Notes: generated from the sequence alone by a model not told the origin. Numbered from the stretch's first letter, positions 35,666-46,513 are shown. The stretch: 64,000 nt of DNA from Rhodanobacteraceae bacterium (GCA_027019085.1 JALUXG010000049.1:1-64000); one strand, 5' to 3'. Numbers and translations: made by a program.

Positions 35666-35744
35666 ATCAGCTGCGCAGGGCACCGGCAGGTGCTTTGCAG
35701 AACATGCACGTGAGGCCAACGGACAGGTCGATCAGCCAGACATC

Positions 35745-35832
35745 CCGGTCGCGGCTTCCGCCGCTCCCACAACTGCCGCTCTCGCATACTGCATGCTGTG
35801 GTGCATGTGGGAGCGGCGGAAGCCGCGACCGG
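35745..35832. repeat. REPIN-like element: two perfectly inverted 27-bp REP units
   Basis: CCGGTCGCGGCTTCCGCCGCTCCCACA (35745-35771) and its exact reverse complement (35806-35832). Confidence 0.92.
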
Positions 35833-35930
35833 CAAGGCAGCAGAGCCAGATCTGCCAGCCGGTTCGCAGGCGTGTGCATGGGTTGCGCAAGGCGTTGCGA
35901 CTGAGCGTGGTTGCACGAGCGCGGCCCGGA

Positions 35931-37064
35931 TCAATCCGGGCGGTGATCCTGGTCGAGGTACTCGCGGCTCTGCATTTCGATCAGACGTGATTCGGTGCGC
36001 GCGAATTCGGCGCGCAACCGGGTGCCTTCGTAAAGCTCCAGCACCGGTGCGGCCGCCGAAACGATCAGTTTCACCCGGCGGTCGTAGAACTCGTCCACCA
36101 GGTGGATGAAGCGCTTGGCCGGATCATGGTTGTGTGGTCCGAAGCAGGGCACGTTGGCCAGGATGATGGCGGGGAAGCGACGCGCCAGCTCGATATAGTC
36201 GTCGTTGCCACGCGGCCCGTCACACAGCGCGTCGAACTCGAACCAGGCCATGTTGCCGGCCAGGCGCACCACGGGAATCGGCCGGCCGTTCACTTCCAGG
36301 ACCGTGTCTTCCCCGGCCGGTTCGCGGGCCAGTGTACGGAACCATTGCAACAGTGCGCGTGAAGCTTCCGGCCCCGGCGGAGCGAGATAGACCGGCGCCC
36401 GGTCCAGCGCGCGCAGGCGCCAGTCATGGTCCGAAGCCAGTTCCAGTACATGGCAGTGGCGTTGCAGCAGGTCAATGGCGGGCATGAACCGTGCACGCTG
36501 CAGGCCATCGGCGTACAGCTGTTCGGGTGCGGTGTTGGAGGTGGTGACCAGCACCATGCCGCGATCGAACAGGGCCTTGAACAGCCCACCCAGGATCATG
36601 GCATCACCGATATCGTCGACGATGCATTCGTCCAGGCACAGCACGCGTGCGCGGGCTGCCAGGTCGGTGGCCACGTCCTGCAGCGGGTCGCTTCGTTCGC
36701 CGAGATCGCGCAGGGCGGCATGCACATCGCGCATGAAACGATGGAAATGACGCCGCCAGGCCATGCCTTCGGGCAGGCCATCGACAAACAGGTCCATCAG
36801 GAAGGTCTTGCCCCGGCCCACGCTGCCCCACAGGTACAGGCCCGGCGGGGTTGTCGGGCCGCGACCGCGCAGGCGCGCAAACCAGGCGTTGGCAGCGGAG
36901 CGTGTGCTGAGCGCAGCGTGCAGGCGGTCGAATTCTGCCAGCGCCGCGTACTGGGCCGGGTCGTCGTTCCAGGCGCCGTCCACGACGCCCTGGCGATAGC
37001 GCTGGCCAGGAAGCGCGGTTGAGCCGGCAGCCGGACCCTGGGATCGTGCCGGGCTTGCAGGCAT
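35931..37064 (-). CDS. zapE: Cell division protein ZapE (AFG1-like ATPase)
   Basis: 'GLYLWGSVGRGKTFLMDLF' Walker A, 'RVLCLDECIVDDIGDAMIL' Walker B, 'FIHLVDEFYDRRVKLIVSA'. Confidence 0.93.
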   Translation of the reverse strand: MPASPARSQGPAAGSTALPGQRYRQGVVDGAWNDDPAQYAALAEFDRLHAALSTRSAANAWFARLRGRGPTTPPGLYLWGSVGRGKTFLMDLFVDGLPEGMAWRRHFHRFMRDVHAALRDLGERSDPLQDVATDLAARARVLCLDECIVDDIGDAMILGGLFKALFDRGMVLVTTSNTAPEQLYADGLQRARFMPAIDLLQRHCHVLELASDHDWRLRALDRAPVYLAPPGPEASRALLQWFRTLAREPAGEDTVLEVNGRPIPVVRLAGNMAWFEFDALCDGPRGNDDYIELARRFPAIILANVPCFGPHNHDPAKRFIHLVDEFYDRRVKLIVSAAAPVLELYEGTRLRAEFARTESRLIEMQSREYLDQDHRPD

Positions 37065-37750
37065 CAGGCCTGACGCAGGGCAGGCAGCCAGGCGCGCACG
37101 CCGTTCTTGACCGCACCGCGCAGGTCCATCAGCCGGCGATGGAAAAAATGGCTGGTCTCGGGCATGCGTACCACCTGTGGGGCGGGCTTGAGCCTGGTGG
37201 CCCAGGCAAGGACGGCTTCGGGGTCGACCACCTCGTCTTCCTCGCCCTGGACCAGCAGCCACGGGCAGGTGGGCATGTCGAAGCTCTCGAAATCCCAGCG
37301 GCCGACCGGCGGCGCAACCGTGATCAGCGCGTCGGCATCCAGTCGCACCGCGCTGCGCAAGGCAACGTAACTGCCGAACGAGAAGCCGGCCAGCCACAGC
37401 GCATCACCGCCGCGGCGGCTGCGCACCCAATCGGCCACCGCGGCCAGGTCCTCGCTTTCACCGATGCCCTCGTCATACGCGCCTTCGGAGGCGCCGACGC
37501 CGCGGAAATTGAAACGCACGGTGGCCAGTCCCGATTCACGCAGGCTGCGTTCGAGCATGGTCACCACCTTGTTGCGCATGGTGCCGCCGTGCTGCGGGTG
37601 TGGATGGCAGAGGATCGCCACGCCGCGGCGTGGTTCGGCTTCAGGCAGGTCGACGGCAACTTCCAGGCGGCCGACCGGGCCGCGCAGTGCGAAACGGGTC
37701 GCCGCGTCCGGGAACACCTCGGGAGCGGGAGGCAGGGGTGCTTGGGTCAT
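37064..37750 (-). CDS. Alpha/beta hydrolase
   Basis: 'AILCHPHPQHGGTMRNKVV', 'RFNFRGVGASEG', 'LAGFSFGSYVAL'. Confidence 0.9.
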   Translation of the reverse strand: MTQAPLPPAPEVFPDAATRFALRGPVGRLEVAVDLPEAEPRRGVAILCHPHPQHGGTMRNKVVTMLERSLRESGLATVRFNFRGVGASEGAYDEGIGESEDLAAVADWVRSRRGGDALWLAGFSFGSYVALRSAVRLDADALITVAPPVGRWDFESFDMPTCPWLLVQGEEDEVVDPEAVLAWATRLKPAPQVVRMPETSHFFHRRLMDLRGAVKNGVRAWLPALRQA

Positions 37751-37808
37751 GGACGCATCATAACTGTGCACGGGTGGTGGCGTGCAGTCCCCATGCCTCG
37801 CGGCACGG

Positions 37809-38342
37809 TCATTTCGACTGACTGACCATCCATTTCACCGCCGCGGCGACCTGCGCATCCGACAGCGCGGGGTTGCCGCCGCGCGCCGGCATGTGGTTGC
37901 CGTCCGGGCCGGTGTATCCGTCTTCGGCATGCTTGACCAGGGTGGCGATCCCCTCGGCGATGCGTGCCTTCCATGCGGCCTTGTCGCCGAGCCTGGGCGC
38001 GCCCGCGATGCCGGCGGTATGGCAGCTGTGACACAGGTGGTCGTAGATGGCCTTGCCATCGGTGGTGCCGCCGTAGGCGACCTTGCCGGCTGCCGCCTTG
38101 TCGGCGGCCGCCTGCGCGGCCTGGATCGCGGCGAAACCGGATTTGCCGGCATACACCCCGGCAACCGGCTTGATGCGCTGTTCGGTGTCCTGGCGGGTGT
38201 TGCCGACCGAGTCCTTGGGCGCTTCGCTGTAGATATGCCAGGCAAGGAAGATCAGGGTCAGGGCAACCAGCATCAGAAACAGGATCACCATGGAGAACTG
38301 CCGCAGGAAGCTCTGGTCGGACTTGCTGATGGGACCGCTCAC
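37809..38342 (-). CDS. Membrane-anchored cytochrome c5-like protein
   Basis: TM 'FSMVILFLMLVALTLIFLAWHIY', heme motif CHSCH, Met ligand region 'GNHMPARGG'. Confidence 0.88.
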   Translation of the reverse strand: MSGPISKSDQSFLRQFSMVILFLMLVALTLIFLAWHIYSEAPKDSVGNTRQDTEQRIKPVAGVYAGKSGFAAIQAAQAAADKAAAGKVAYGGTTDGKAIYDHLCHSCHTAGIAGAPRLGDKAAWKARIAEGIATLVKHAEDGYTGPDGNHMPARGGNPALSDAQVAAAVKWMVSQSK

Positions 38343-38680
38343 TCGTAGTGCCTCGACGTGGTAGATAACGGCCGGTAAGCTGCCGGCCCAGCGGGTGCAA
38401 AGGCCCGAGTATAACGATCTGGCCGGGGCACACAAATCCTGGCGCCTGCACACCACAGCAGCCGATGCCTGTGCCATCGGTCATGGCCGGTCTGTGTCAA
38501 CTGGCAGTGTCCGGGTGCGTTGGCCCTCAAGTATGCTCCATCCGTCACGCTGGCCGGCGTGTCGCACCGTGGTGCGGGCTGTCCGTACAGCATCCCTGAA
38601 AACATGCGGGACAGGTCACGCGATCCCGGCCCGTGCTTCACTGCAACAGGGCAGGCCATACCCTTTTTCGGAGTTCATCC

Positions 38681-39907
38681 ATGTCGCGTTGGAAAATCGC
38701 GCTCATTGTCATCGTGGTCCTCGTGGCCGGCCTGCTGGGGCTGCGCATGTGCCACCAGGGCGCCCCCGGTAAAGGTGCAGGTCCTGGCGGCATGGCCGGC
38801 AAGGGCATGCAGAAAGGTCCGGTGCCGGTCACCGTGGTGCCGGTGGTGCGCAAAAACGTTCCGATCTACCTGACGGCGCTGGGCACGGTACAGGCGCGCT
38901 ATACCGTCAGCGTGCAGCCGCAGGTCACCGGCAGGCTGCTTGGATTGAGTTTCACCGAGGGTGGCGAGGTGAAGAAGGGCCAGGTCATCGCCCGCATCGA
39001 CCCGCGACCCTATCGCTCCGTCTATGACCAGGCCACGGCCCGGCTGCAGCAGGACCAGGCGCAGCTGGCCACCGCCCGCGCCAACCTCGCGACCAGCGAG
39101 GATCTGATCAAGAAGGGTTTTGTTTCCAGGCTGAACCTGGAAACCCAGCGCAATACGGTGCGCCAGCTCAAGGCGACGGTGGCCGGCGACCGCGCCAGCA
39201 TCGAGGCCGCGCGCATCAATCTCGACTACACCAGCGTCAAGGCGCCGTTCGACGCGCTGGCCGGCATCCGCCAGGTCGATCCGGGCAACGTGGTTTCCAC
39301 CAACAGCACCATCGTCGTGCTGACCCAGGTGCATCCGATCAATGTCATCTTCACTCTCCCCGAGAAGGATCTGGACCGGGTGCGGCGCGCGCAGCGTGAT
39401 GCCGGCAGCTTGCAGGTGGCGGCGCTGGACCGCGTCGACCGCCATGTCATTGCCGACAATGGCGTGCTGGAGGTGATCGACAACCAGATCAACACCAGCA
39501 CGGGTACTTTCCAGCTCAAGGCTCGCTTCGCCAACAAGGGCGACAGCCTGTGGCCGGGCCAGTTTGTCAACGTGCGCATGCGGATCCGGACCGTGGACAA
39601 CGGCATGGTGATCCCGACCCAGGCCGTGCAGCGCGGGCCGGATGGTGACTACGTGTATGTGGTGGGCAAGGGCGACACTGCACAGATGCGCAACGTGGTG
39701 GTGTCAGGCGAGGCCAGCGATACCCAGTCGCTGATCGCCAGCGGTCTCAAGCCCGGCGAACGGGTGGTCACCGAGGGCCAGTTCCGGCTCAAGCCGGGCA
39801 GCAGGATCAAGCCCTACAAGCCCGGTGAGGTGCCGCAGGCACCGACGGCCGAAGAACTCAAGCAGGCCGCCAGGCAGGCCGATCGCGGGCGGGGCCCGCG
39901 CCACTGA
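38681..39907 (+). CDS. RND efflux periplasmic adaptor (MdtA-like)
   Basis: 'ALGTVQARYTVSVQPQVTGRLLGLSFTEGGEVKKGQVIARID' lipoyl/HlyD pattern. Confidence 0.9.
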   Translation: MSRWKIALIVIVVLVAGLLGLRMCHQGAPGKGAGPGGMAGKGMQKGPVPVTVVPVVRKNVPIYLTALGTVQARYTVSVQPQVTGRLLGLSFTEGGEVKKGQVIARIDPRPYRSVYDQATARLQQDQAQLATARANLATSEDLIKKGFVSRLNLETQRNTVRQLKATVAGDRASIEAARINLDYTSVKAPFDALAGIRQVDPGNVVSTNSTIVVLTQVHPINVIFTLPEKDLDRVRRAQRDAGSLQVAALDRVDRHVIADNGVLEVIDNQINTSTGTFQLKARFANKGDSLWPGQFVNVRMRIRTVDNGMVIPTQAVQRGPDGDYVYVVGKGDTAQMRNVVVSGEASDTQSLIASGLKPGERVVTEGQFRLKPGSRIKPYKPGEVPQAPTAEELKQAARQADRGRGPRH

Positions 39908-39936
39908 CCCGCCCCGGGCGCCGGCGCCATCACACT

Positions 39937-42900
39937 ATGTCCGAGCAGGAATCGCATCGCGTGGGTTTATCGAGCATCTTCATCCGCCGTCCGATCGCCA
40001 CCTCGCTGCTGATGGCGGCGGTGCTGCTGCTGGGCATCCTGGGATACCGCGCGTTGCCGGTTTCGGCGCTGCCCGAAATCGACGCGCCGACGCTGGTCGT
40101 CACCACCCAGTATCCGGGCGCCAGCGCGCAGACCGTGGCCACCCTGGTGACCACGCCGCTGGAAAGCCAGCTGGGGCAGATCTCGGGCATGACGATGATG
40201 AGTTCGGACAGCTCCGCCGGACTGTCCACCATCGTGCTGCAGTTCACCATGAATCGCGACATCGATGTCGCGGCGCAGGACGTGCAGTCGGCGATTCGCG
40301 CCGCACGCCTGCCGGGCAGCCTGCCGTATCCGCCCATCTACAATCGGGTCAATCCGGCCGATGCGCCGATCATGACCCTGGTCATGACCTCCGACACCCT
40401 GCCGCTGCGCGAGGTCAACAATTACGCCGACTCGATCATTGCGCAACGTCTTTCGCAGGTGACCGGCGTGGGCCTGGTGTCGATTGCCGGCAACGTCAAA
40501 CCGGCCGTGCGGGTGCAGGTCAACCCCGCCAGGCTCGGCAATCTGGGACTGACGCTCGAGGATGTGCGCAGCGCCCTGACGACCGCCAACGTCAATGCCG
40601 CCAAGGGCACCCTCAACGGCGCCACCCAGACCTATTCCATCGGCACCAACGACCAGATCACAAGCGCCAGCCAGTACGCCAATGTCATCATCCGTTACCA
40701 GAACGGCGCGCCGGTACGCCTGAAGGACGTGGCCAGGGTCGTCAATGGCGTCGAGAACGACCAGCTCGCGGCCTGGGCCAATGGCAAACCGGCCGTGCTG
40801 CTGGACATCCGTCGCCAGCCGGGGGCCAACATCATCGACACGGTGCAGCGCATCCGTGCGCTGCTGCCGCAATTGAAGGCGGTGCTGCCGGCCGGGGTAC
40901 ACCTGGGTGTGTTCGCCGACCGCACGGTGACCATCCGCGCCTCGGTGCATGAGGTCGAATTCACCCTGATACTCACCGTGTTCCTGGTGGTGGCGGTGAT
41001 CTTCGTGTTCCTGCGGCGATTGTGGGCGACCGTGATCCCCTCGGTCGCGGTGCCCTTGTCGCTGCTGGGCACCTTCGCGGTGATGGCCACAGCCGGACTG
41101 TCGCTGGACAACCTCTCGCTGATGGCGCTGACCGTGGCCACCGGATTCGTGGTCGACGATGCCATCGTCATGATCGAGAACATCGTGCGCTATATCGAGA
41201 AGGGCAAGGACGGCCCCGAGGCGGCCGAGATCGGTGCGCGCGAAATCGGTTTCACCGTGGTGTCGCTGACCGTGTCGCTGGTGGCGGTGTTCCTGCCGCT
41301 GCTGCTGATGCCCGGCGTCACCGGCCGCCTGTTCCACGAGTTCGCCCTGGTGCTGTCCACCGCGGTGGTCATTTCCATGCTGGTGTCGCTGACGCTGACG
41401 CCGATGATGTGCGCCTACCTGCTCAAGCCCGATGCGCTGCCCGAGGGCGACGACGCACACGAGCGCGCCGCACGGGCCGGGCGGCGTACCTGGTGGTCGC
41501 GGGTAGTGGATCTGTATGCGCGCAGCCTGGACTGGGTGTTCGCCCACCAGCGCCTGACCATGCTGGTGTTCGGCTTCAGTGTGCTGGTGACCGTGGTGCT
41601 GTACGTGGTCATTCCCAAGGGTCTTTTGCCCGAGCAGGACACCGGCCTGATCACCGGCGTGGTGCAGGCCGACGACAACATCGCCTTCAAGGCCATGGAG
41701 CAGCGCACCCGCGCAGTGGCCGATGCCCTGCGCAAGGATCCGGCGGTGTCCGGCGTGTCCGCGTTCATCGGCGTGGGCTCGATCAATCCGACGCTCAACC
41801 AGGGCCAGCTCAGCATCGTGCTCAAGCCGCGTAGCGAGCGCGGCAGCCTGCAGCAGGTGGTGGCCCGTCTGCAGCACGACGTGGCGGACATTCCCGGGGT
41901 GGCGCTGTATCTCAAGCCGGTGCAGGACATCACCCTGGACACGCGGGTGTCGGCTACTGAATACCAGTACGCGATGTCGGACGTGAACAGCGACGAACTG
42001 GCCACCTACGCCACGCGCATGACCGACCTGATGCGCAAGCTGCCGGAACTGGCCGACGTCGACAACAACCTGGCCAACCGTGGCAACGCCCTGCGTCTGC
42101 ATATCGACCGCGACGAGGCCAGCCGCCTGGGCGTGCCGGTGCAGACCATCGACGACACCCTGTACGACGCCTTCGGCCAGCGGCAGATTTCGACCATCTT
42201 CACCCAGCTCAACCAGTACCGTGTGGTGCTGGAAGTCGAGCCGCGCTTCCGCAATCAGGAAGCCCTGCTCAACAAGCTGACCGTGCGCAGCAACGGCAGC
42301 GGCGCGCTGACCGGTTCCAACGCCACCAGCTTCGGCATGGTGCGTTCGGCCAATTCGGCCACCGCCACCGGCATCGGCCTGAGCAACACCGGCATCCCGC
42401 TGGGCACGGGCGGCACGGTGCCGCTGTCGAGCTTCGTCAGCGCGCGGGTGGAAGACGCGCCGCTGGTGATCAGTCACCAGAACCAGCTGCCGGCGGTGAC
42501 CCTTTCCTTCAACCTGGCGCCGGGCTATTCCTTGTCGCAGGCGGTGGAGGCCATCCATCGCGCCGAGGCCAGCCTCAACGCTCCGGCTTCGGTGCAGGCG
42601 CAGTTCGTCGGCAAGGCGGCGGAGTTCTCCGCTTCGCTGGGCGACGAGGTTCTGCTGCTGCTGGCGGCGATCGTGGTGATCTACATCGTGCTCGGGGTGC
42701 TCTACGAGAGCTACATCCACCCGTTGACGATCATCTCGACCCTGCCGCCGGCGGGCGTCGGCGCGCTGCTGGCGCTGATGCTGTTCGGTCTGAGCCTGTC
42801 GGTGGACGGCATCGTCGGCATCATCCTGCTGATCGGCATCGTCAAGAAGAACGCGATCATGATGATCGACTTTGCCATCGAGGCGCAGCGCAGGGGCATG

Positions 42901-43191
42901 TCCGCGCACGATGCGATCCGCCGTGCCTGCCTGCTGCGTTTCCGGCCGATCATGATGACCACCTTCGCCGCGTTGTTCGGCGCCTTGCCGCTGGCCCTGG
43001 GTACCGGTATCGGATCGGAGTTGCGCCAGCCGCTGGGCATCGCCATCGTCGGCGGCCTGCTGCTGTCGCAACTGGTGACCCTGTACACCACGCCGGTGAT
43101 CTACCTGTACATGGAACGCTTCTCCGACAGGCTGGCCGCGTGGCGTGAACGTCGCGAGCTGCGTCTGACGCACCGGCACGGCGAGGCCTGA
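39937..43191 (+). CDS. RND efflux inner-membrane transporter (MdtB-like)
   Basis: 'FIRRPIATSLLMAAVLLLGILGYRALPVSALPEIDAPTLVVTTQYPGAS', HAE1 RND topology. Confidence 0.9.
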   Translation: MSEQESHRVGLSSIFIRRPIATSLLMAAVLLLGILGYRALPVSALPEIDAPTLVVTTQYPGASAQTVATLVTTPLESQLGQISGMTMMSSDSSAGLSTIVLQFTMNRDIDVAAQDVQSAIRAARLPGSLPYPPIYNRVNPADAPIMTLVMTSDTLPLREVNNYADSIIAQRLSQVTGVGLVSIAGNVKPAVRVQVNPARLGNLGLTLEDVRSALTTANVNAAKGTLNGATQTYSIGTNDQITSASQYANVIIRYQNGAPVRLKDVARVVNGVENDQLAAWANGKPAVLLDIRRQPGANIIDTVQRIRALLPQLKAVLPAGVHLGVFADRTVTIRASVHEVEFTLILTVFLVVAVIFVFLRRLWATVIPSVAVPLSLLGTFAVMATAGLSLDNLSLMALTVATGFVVDDAIVMIENIVRYIEKGKDGPEAAEIGAREIGFTVVSLTVSLVAVFLPLLLMPGVTGRLFHEFALVLSTAVVISMLVSLTLTPMMCAYLLKPDALPEGDDAHERAARAGRRTWWSRVVDLYARSLDWVFAHQRLTMLVFGFSVLVTVVLYVVIPKGLLPEQDTGLITGVVQADDNIAFKAMEQRTRAVADALRKDPAVSGVSAFIGVGSINPTLNQGQLSIVLKPRSERGSLQQVVARLQHDVADIPGVALYLKPVQDITLDTRVSATEYQYAMSDVNSDELATYATRMTDLMRKLPELADVDNNLANRGNALRLHIDRDEASRLGVPVQTIDDTLYDAFGQRQISTIFTQLNQYRVVLEVEPRFRNQEALLNKLTVRSNGSGALTGSNATSFGMVRSANSATATGIGLSNTGIPLGTGGTVPLSSFVSARVEDAPLVISHQNQLPAVTLSFNLAPGYSLSQAVEAIHRAEASLNAPASVQAQFVGKAAEFSASLGDEVLLLLAAIVVIYIVLGVLYESYIHPLTIISTLPPAGVGALLALMLFGLSLSVDGIVGIILLIGIVKKNAIMMIDFAIEAQRRGMSAHDAIRRACLLRFRPIMMTTFAALFGALPLALGTGIGSELRQPLGIAIVGGLLLSQLVTLYTTPVIYLYMERFSDRLAAWRERRELRLTHRHGEA

Positions 43192-43203
43192 CCGGAGTCG
43201 GCG

Positions 43204-46200
43204 ATGAATATCTCCGCACCCTTCATCCGTCGCCCCATCGGTACCTCGCTGCTGGCCGTGGGCCTGCTGATCGCCGGCATCGTGTGCTACCGCCTGCTGG
43301 CCATCAGCGCCCTGCCACAGGTCAATTTCCCGGCCATCTTTGTCGCTGCCAGCCAGCCCGGCGCGGACGCCTCGACGATGGCCGCAACCGTTACCGCACC
43401 GCTGGAACGCTACCTGGGCCAGGTACCGGGTGTGGAGCGCATGTTCTCGCGCAGTTCCGAAGGCAACATGTTCGTGGTGCTGGTGTTCGACACCGGCGTG
43501 AATCTCGACCATGCCGCACAGCAGGTGCAGGCGGCCATCAACGCCGCGCAGCCGGACCTGCCCTCGGGACTGAGCGCGCCACCGTTCTACCGCAAGGCCA
43601 ACCCCAACGACGACCCGGTGCTGCAGATCGCCCTGACCTCCGACAGCGAACCGTTGTCGGAGCTGTACAACCGCGCCAGCAACCTGCTCTCGCCGCGTAT
43701 CAGCCAGCTTTCCGGCGTGGCCAACGTGGACGTGTCGGGCAGTGCGCAGCCGGCGGTGCGGGTGGATGTGAACCTGCATGCCCTCAATGCCATGGGTCTG
43801 TCCTCCAACCAACTGCGCAATGCATTGACGGCGGCCAACGTCACCGCGCCGCTGGGTTTTCTCGACGACGGTCACACCACCATGGCGGTGACCGCCAACG
43901 ACCAGTTGCATGACGCCAGCGACTTCGCCCGGCTGATCATCGCCATGCGCAACGGCACCCCGATCCGGCTCAGGGACGTGGCGCATGTCTACCAGGGCGC
44001 CGCCGACGCCTACCAGGCGGCCTGGTTCAACGGCAAGCCGGCCATCGAACTGGACATCTTCAAGCGTGCCGACGCCAACATCATCGACACCGTCGACCGC
44101 ATCAAGGCCACCTTGCCCGAACTGCGCAGCCTGCTGCCGCCGGGAACCCACGTCACGCCGTATTTCGACGGTACCCCGACCATCCGCGATTCGGTGCGCG
44201 AGGTGCAGCTTACGCTGCTGATCAGCCTCGGCATGGTGGTTCTGACCATGGCGCTGTTCCTGCGCCGGCTGGCGCCTACCCTGATCGCCGCCACAGCCGT
44301 GCCGATGTCCCTGGCCGGCGCCTTCGTGGCGATGTATTTCATGCACTTCACGCTGGACAACCTGTCGCTGCTGGCGCTGGTGATCGCCATTGCCTTCGTG
44401 GTCGATGACGCCATCGTGATGATCGAGAACATCATCCGCCACGTCGATGCCGGCATGCCGCCGCGCGAGGCGGCCTTCGCCGGCGCGCGGGAAATCGGCT
44501 TCACCATCGTCTCGATCACGCTGTCGCTGGTCGCGGTGTTCATTCCGCTGATGTTCGCGCCCGGTTTCATCGGCCTGTTCTTCAGCGAGTTCACCGTGAC
44601 CCTGGTGGCGGCCATCCTGGTCTCGGCAGCGGTGTCGCTGACCCTGACGCCCTCGCTGTGTGCGGTGTTCCTGCGCCCCGAGCGCCAGCGCGGGCCCAAC
44701 CGTCTGGGGCGCCTGCTCGATCGCTTCCATGCCGGCATGCTGGCGATCTACCGCAAGCCGCTGCGCTGGGCCGTGGACCATCCGGGTCGCGTGGCGCTGT
44801 CACCGCTGATCCTGGTGTTCGTCACCGGGTTCCTGTTCACGAAAATCCATGCCGGCCTGTTCCCGCCGCAGGACACCGGCCTGGTCTGGGCGCGCGCCAC
44901 CGGCGGCGCGACGCTGTCGTTTGCCGACATGAAACAGCGCATGCAGCGCATCACCGACATGTTTCTGGCCGACCCGGCGGTCGAATACGTGGGTTCCAGT
45001 CTCGGTAGCGGACGGCGTGGCAGCAGCGCCTCGTTCAGCATCCAGCTCAAGCAGCTGGGCCAGGGCCGCAGGGACAGCACCCAGCAGGTCGTGGCGCGGC
45101 TCAGCGCCAAGGCCGAGCGCTTTCCCGGCCTCAACGTGCGCATGCGCGCCAAACAGGACCTGTGGAGCGGTGGCGGGCGCGGCGGGCAGGGCGCCGAGTA
45201 CAGCGTGGGCCTGAAGAGCAACAGCCTCAAGCAACTGCAGGAGTGGTTGCCGAAACTCGTCGCGCAGCTGCGCAAGAATCCGATGTTCACCGACGTCGGC
45301 TCGGATGTGGACGAATCGGGCCTGCGCCAGAACATCATCATCGACCGCGCCACCGCCAGCCGCCTGGGCATCACCCCGGCCGCGGTGGACGATGCCCTGT
45401 ACAACGCCTTCGGCCAGCGCCGGGTCTCGACCATCTACCAGGGCACCAACGAATACCAGGTCATCGTTACCGCGCTGCCCAGTGAATCGGCCACCCCGGC
45501 GGCGCTGAACCGGGTCTACGTGCACTCGAGCAGCGGCAAGATGGTGCCGATTTCCGCCTTCAGCCACCAGGTGCCGGGCCTGGAGCCGACCCAGATCACC
45601 CACCGGGACCAGTTCACCACCATGGACCTGAGCTTCAACCTCAAGCCCGGCGTGGGCATGGGCGCAGCCATGGCGGCCATCGGCAAGACCATCCGCGACA
45701 TGCGACTACCCGGCGGCATCCAGCTCAACCTCGGGGACAACTTCCGCCGTTTGCAGCAGGCCGCGTCCACCATGCCGATCCTGCTGCTGGGCGCGATCCT
45801 GGCGGTGTACATCGTGCTCGGCATGCTCTACGAGAGCCTGATCCACCCGGTCACCATCATGTCCACGCTGCCCTCGGCGGGCACCGGCGCGCTGGCCGCC
45901 CTGCTGCTGGCCAACATGGAGCTGTCGATCGTGGCGATGATGGCGCTTGTACTTCTGATCGGACTGGTGAAAAAGAACGCCATCATGATGATCGACTTCG
46001 CCCTGGTGGCGCAGCGCGAACGCGGCATGAGCCCGCGCGATGCCATCTTCGAGGCCTGCATCGTGCGCTTTCGCCCGATCATGATGACCACCATGGTGGC
46101 GATCCTCGCCGCCCTGCCGCTGGCCATCGGCATCGGCGCCGGCGCCGAACTGCGCCGGCCGCTGGGCGTGGCGGTCATCGGCGGCCTGCTCATCTCGCAG

Positions 46201-46350
46201 AGCCTGACCCTGCTCAGCACCCCGGCCATCTACCTGGTCTTCACCTGCCTGTCCGAACGCTGGAAAGCCCGCCGTGCGCGCCGCCGCACCCGCCGCCTCG
46301 AGCGTCGCCGGATGCGCGCCGCCCGCAAACATTCCCCCTCCCTGCCGTAG
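43204..46350 (+). CDS. RND efflux inner-membrane transporter (MdtC-like)
   Basis: 'FIRRPIGTSLLAVGLLIAGIVCYRLLAISALPQVNFPAIFVAASQPGAD'; tandem with the MdtB-like gene. Confidence 0.9.
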   Translation: MNISAPFIRRPIGTSLLAVGLLIAGIVCYRLLAISALPQVNFPAIFVAASQPGADASTMAATVTAPLERYLGQVPGVERMFSRSSEGNMFVVLVFDTGVNLDHAAQQVQAAINAAQPDLPSGLSAPPFYRKANPNDDPVLQIALTSDSEPLSELYNRASNLLSPRISQLSGVANVDVSGSAQPAVRVDVNLHALNAMGLSSNQLRNALTAANVTAPLGFLDDGHTTMAVTANDQLHDASDFARLIIAMRNGTPIRLRDVAHVYQGAADAYQAAWFNGKPAIELDIFKRADANIIDTVDRIKATLPELRSLLPPGTHVTPYFDGTPTIRDSVREVQLTLLISLGMVVLTMALFLRRLAPTLIAATAVPMSLAGAFVAMYFMHFTLDNLSLLALVIAIAFVVDDAIVMIENIIRHVDAGMPPREAAFAGAREIGFTIVSITLSLVAVFIPLMFAPGFIGLFFSEFTVTLVAAILVSAAVSLTLTPSLCAVFLRPERQRGPNRLGRLLDRFHAGMLAIYRKPLRWAVDHPGRVALSPLILVFVTGFLFTKIHAGLFPPQDTGLVWARATGGATLSFADMKQRMQRITDMFLADPAVEYVGSSLGSGRRGSSASFSIQLKQLGQGRRDSTQQVVARLSAKAERFPGLNVRMRAKQDLWSGGGRGGQGAEYSVGLKSNSLKQLQEWLPKLVAQLRKNPMFTDVGSDVDESGLRQNIIIDRATASRLGITPAAVDDALYNAFGQRRVSTIYQGTNEYQVIVTALPSESATPAALNRVYVHSSSGKMVPISAFSHQVPGLEPTQITHRDQFTTMDLSFNLKPGVGMGAAMAAIGKTIRDMRLPGGIQLNLGDNFRRLQQAASTMPILLLGAILAVYIVLGMLYESLIHPVTIMSTLPSAGTGALAALLLANMELSIVAMMALVLLIGLVKKNAIMMIDFALVAQRERGMSPRDAIFEACIVRFRPIMMTTMVAILAALPLAIGIGAGAELRRPLGVAVIGGLLISQSLTLLSTPAIYLVFTCLSERWKARRARRRTRRLERRRMRAARKHSPSLP

Positions 46351-46513
46351 CAATCGCACACATCCATCCGCTGCCCCCACCCCGCAGTCACAACGTATCT
46401 CTGGTCGCGCCTCCCGGCGCTCGTGCGGCGCATTTCCCGTAGGTGCGGCGGCAGCCACGCCTCACCGACCCCGCGGGAGGCCTGGATGTGTCGGCCCGCT
46501 GCGGTGAGGGGGC

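Noticed and set aside
34352-35719. 455-aa minus ORF opposite btuB
   Set aside because: Antisense frame in GC-rich DNA; btuB has a clear TonB receptor translation and riboswitch.
35653-35934. Small ORFs over the REPIN
   Set aside because: Symmetric ORFs on both strands arise from the palindrome itself.
39967-44781. 1604-aa ORF on the minus strand
   Set aside because: Antisense to the mdtB/mdtC-like genes; His/Gln/Arg-rich low-complexity translation typical of GC-rich antisense frames.
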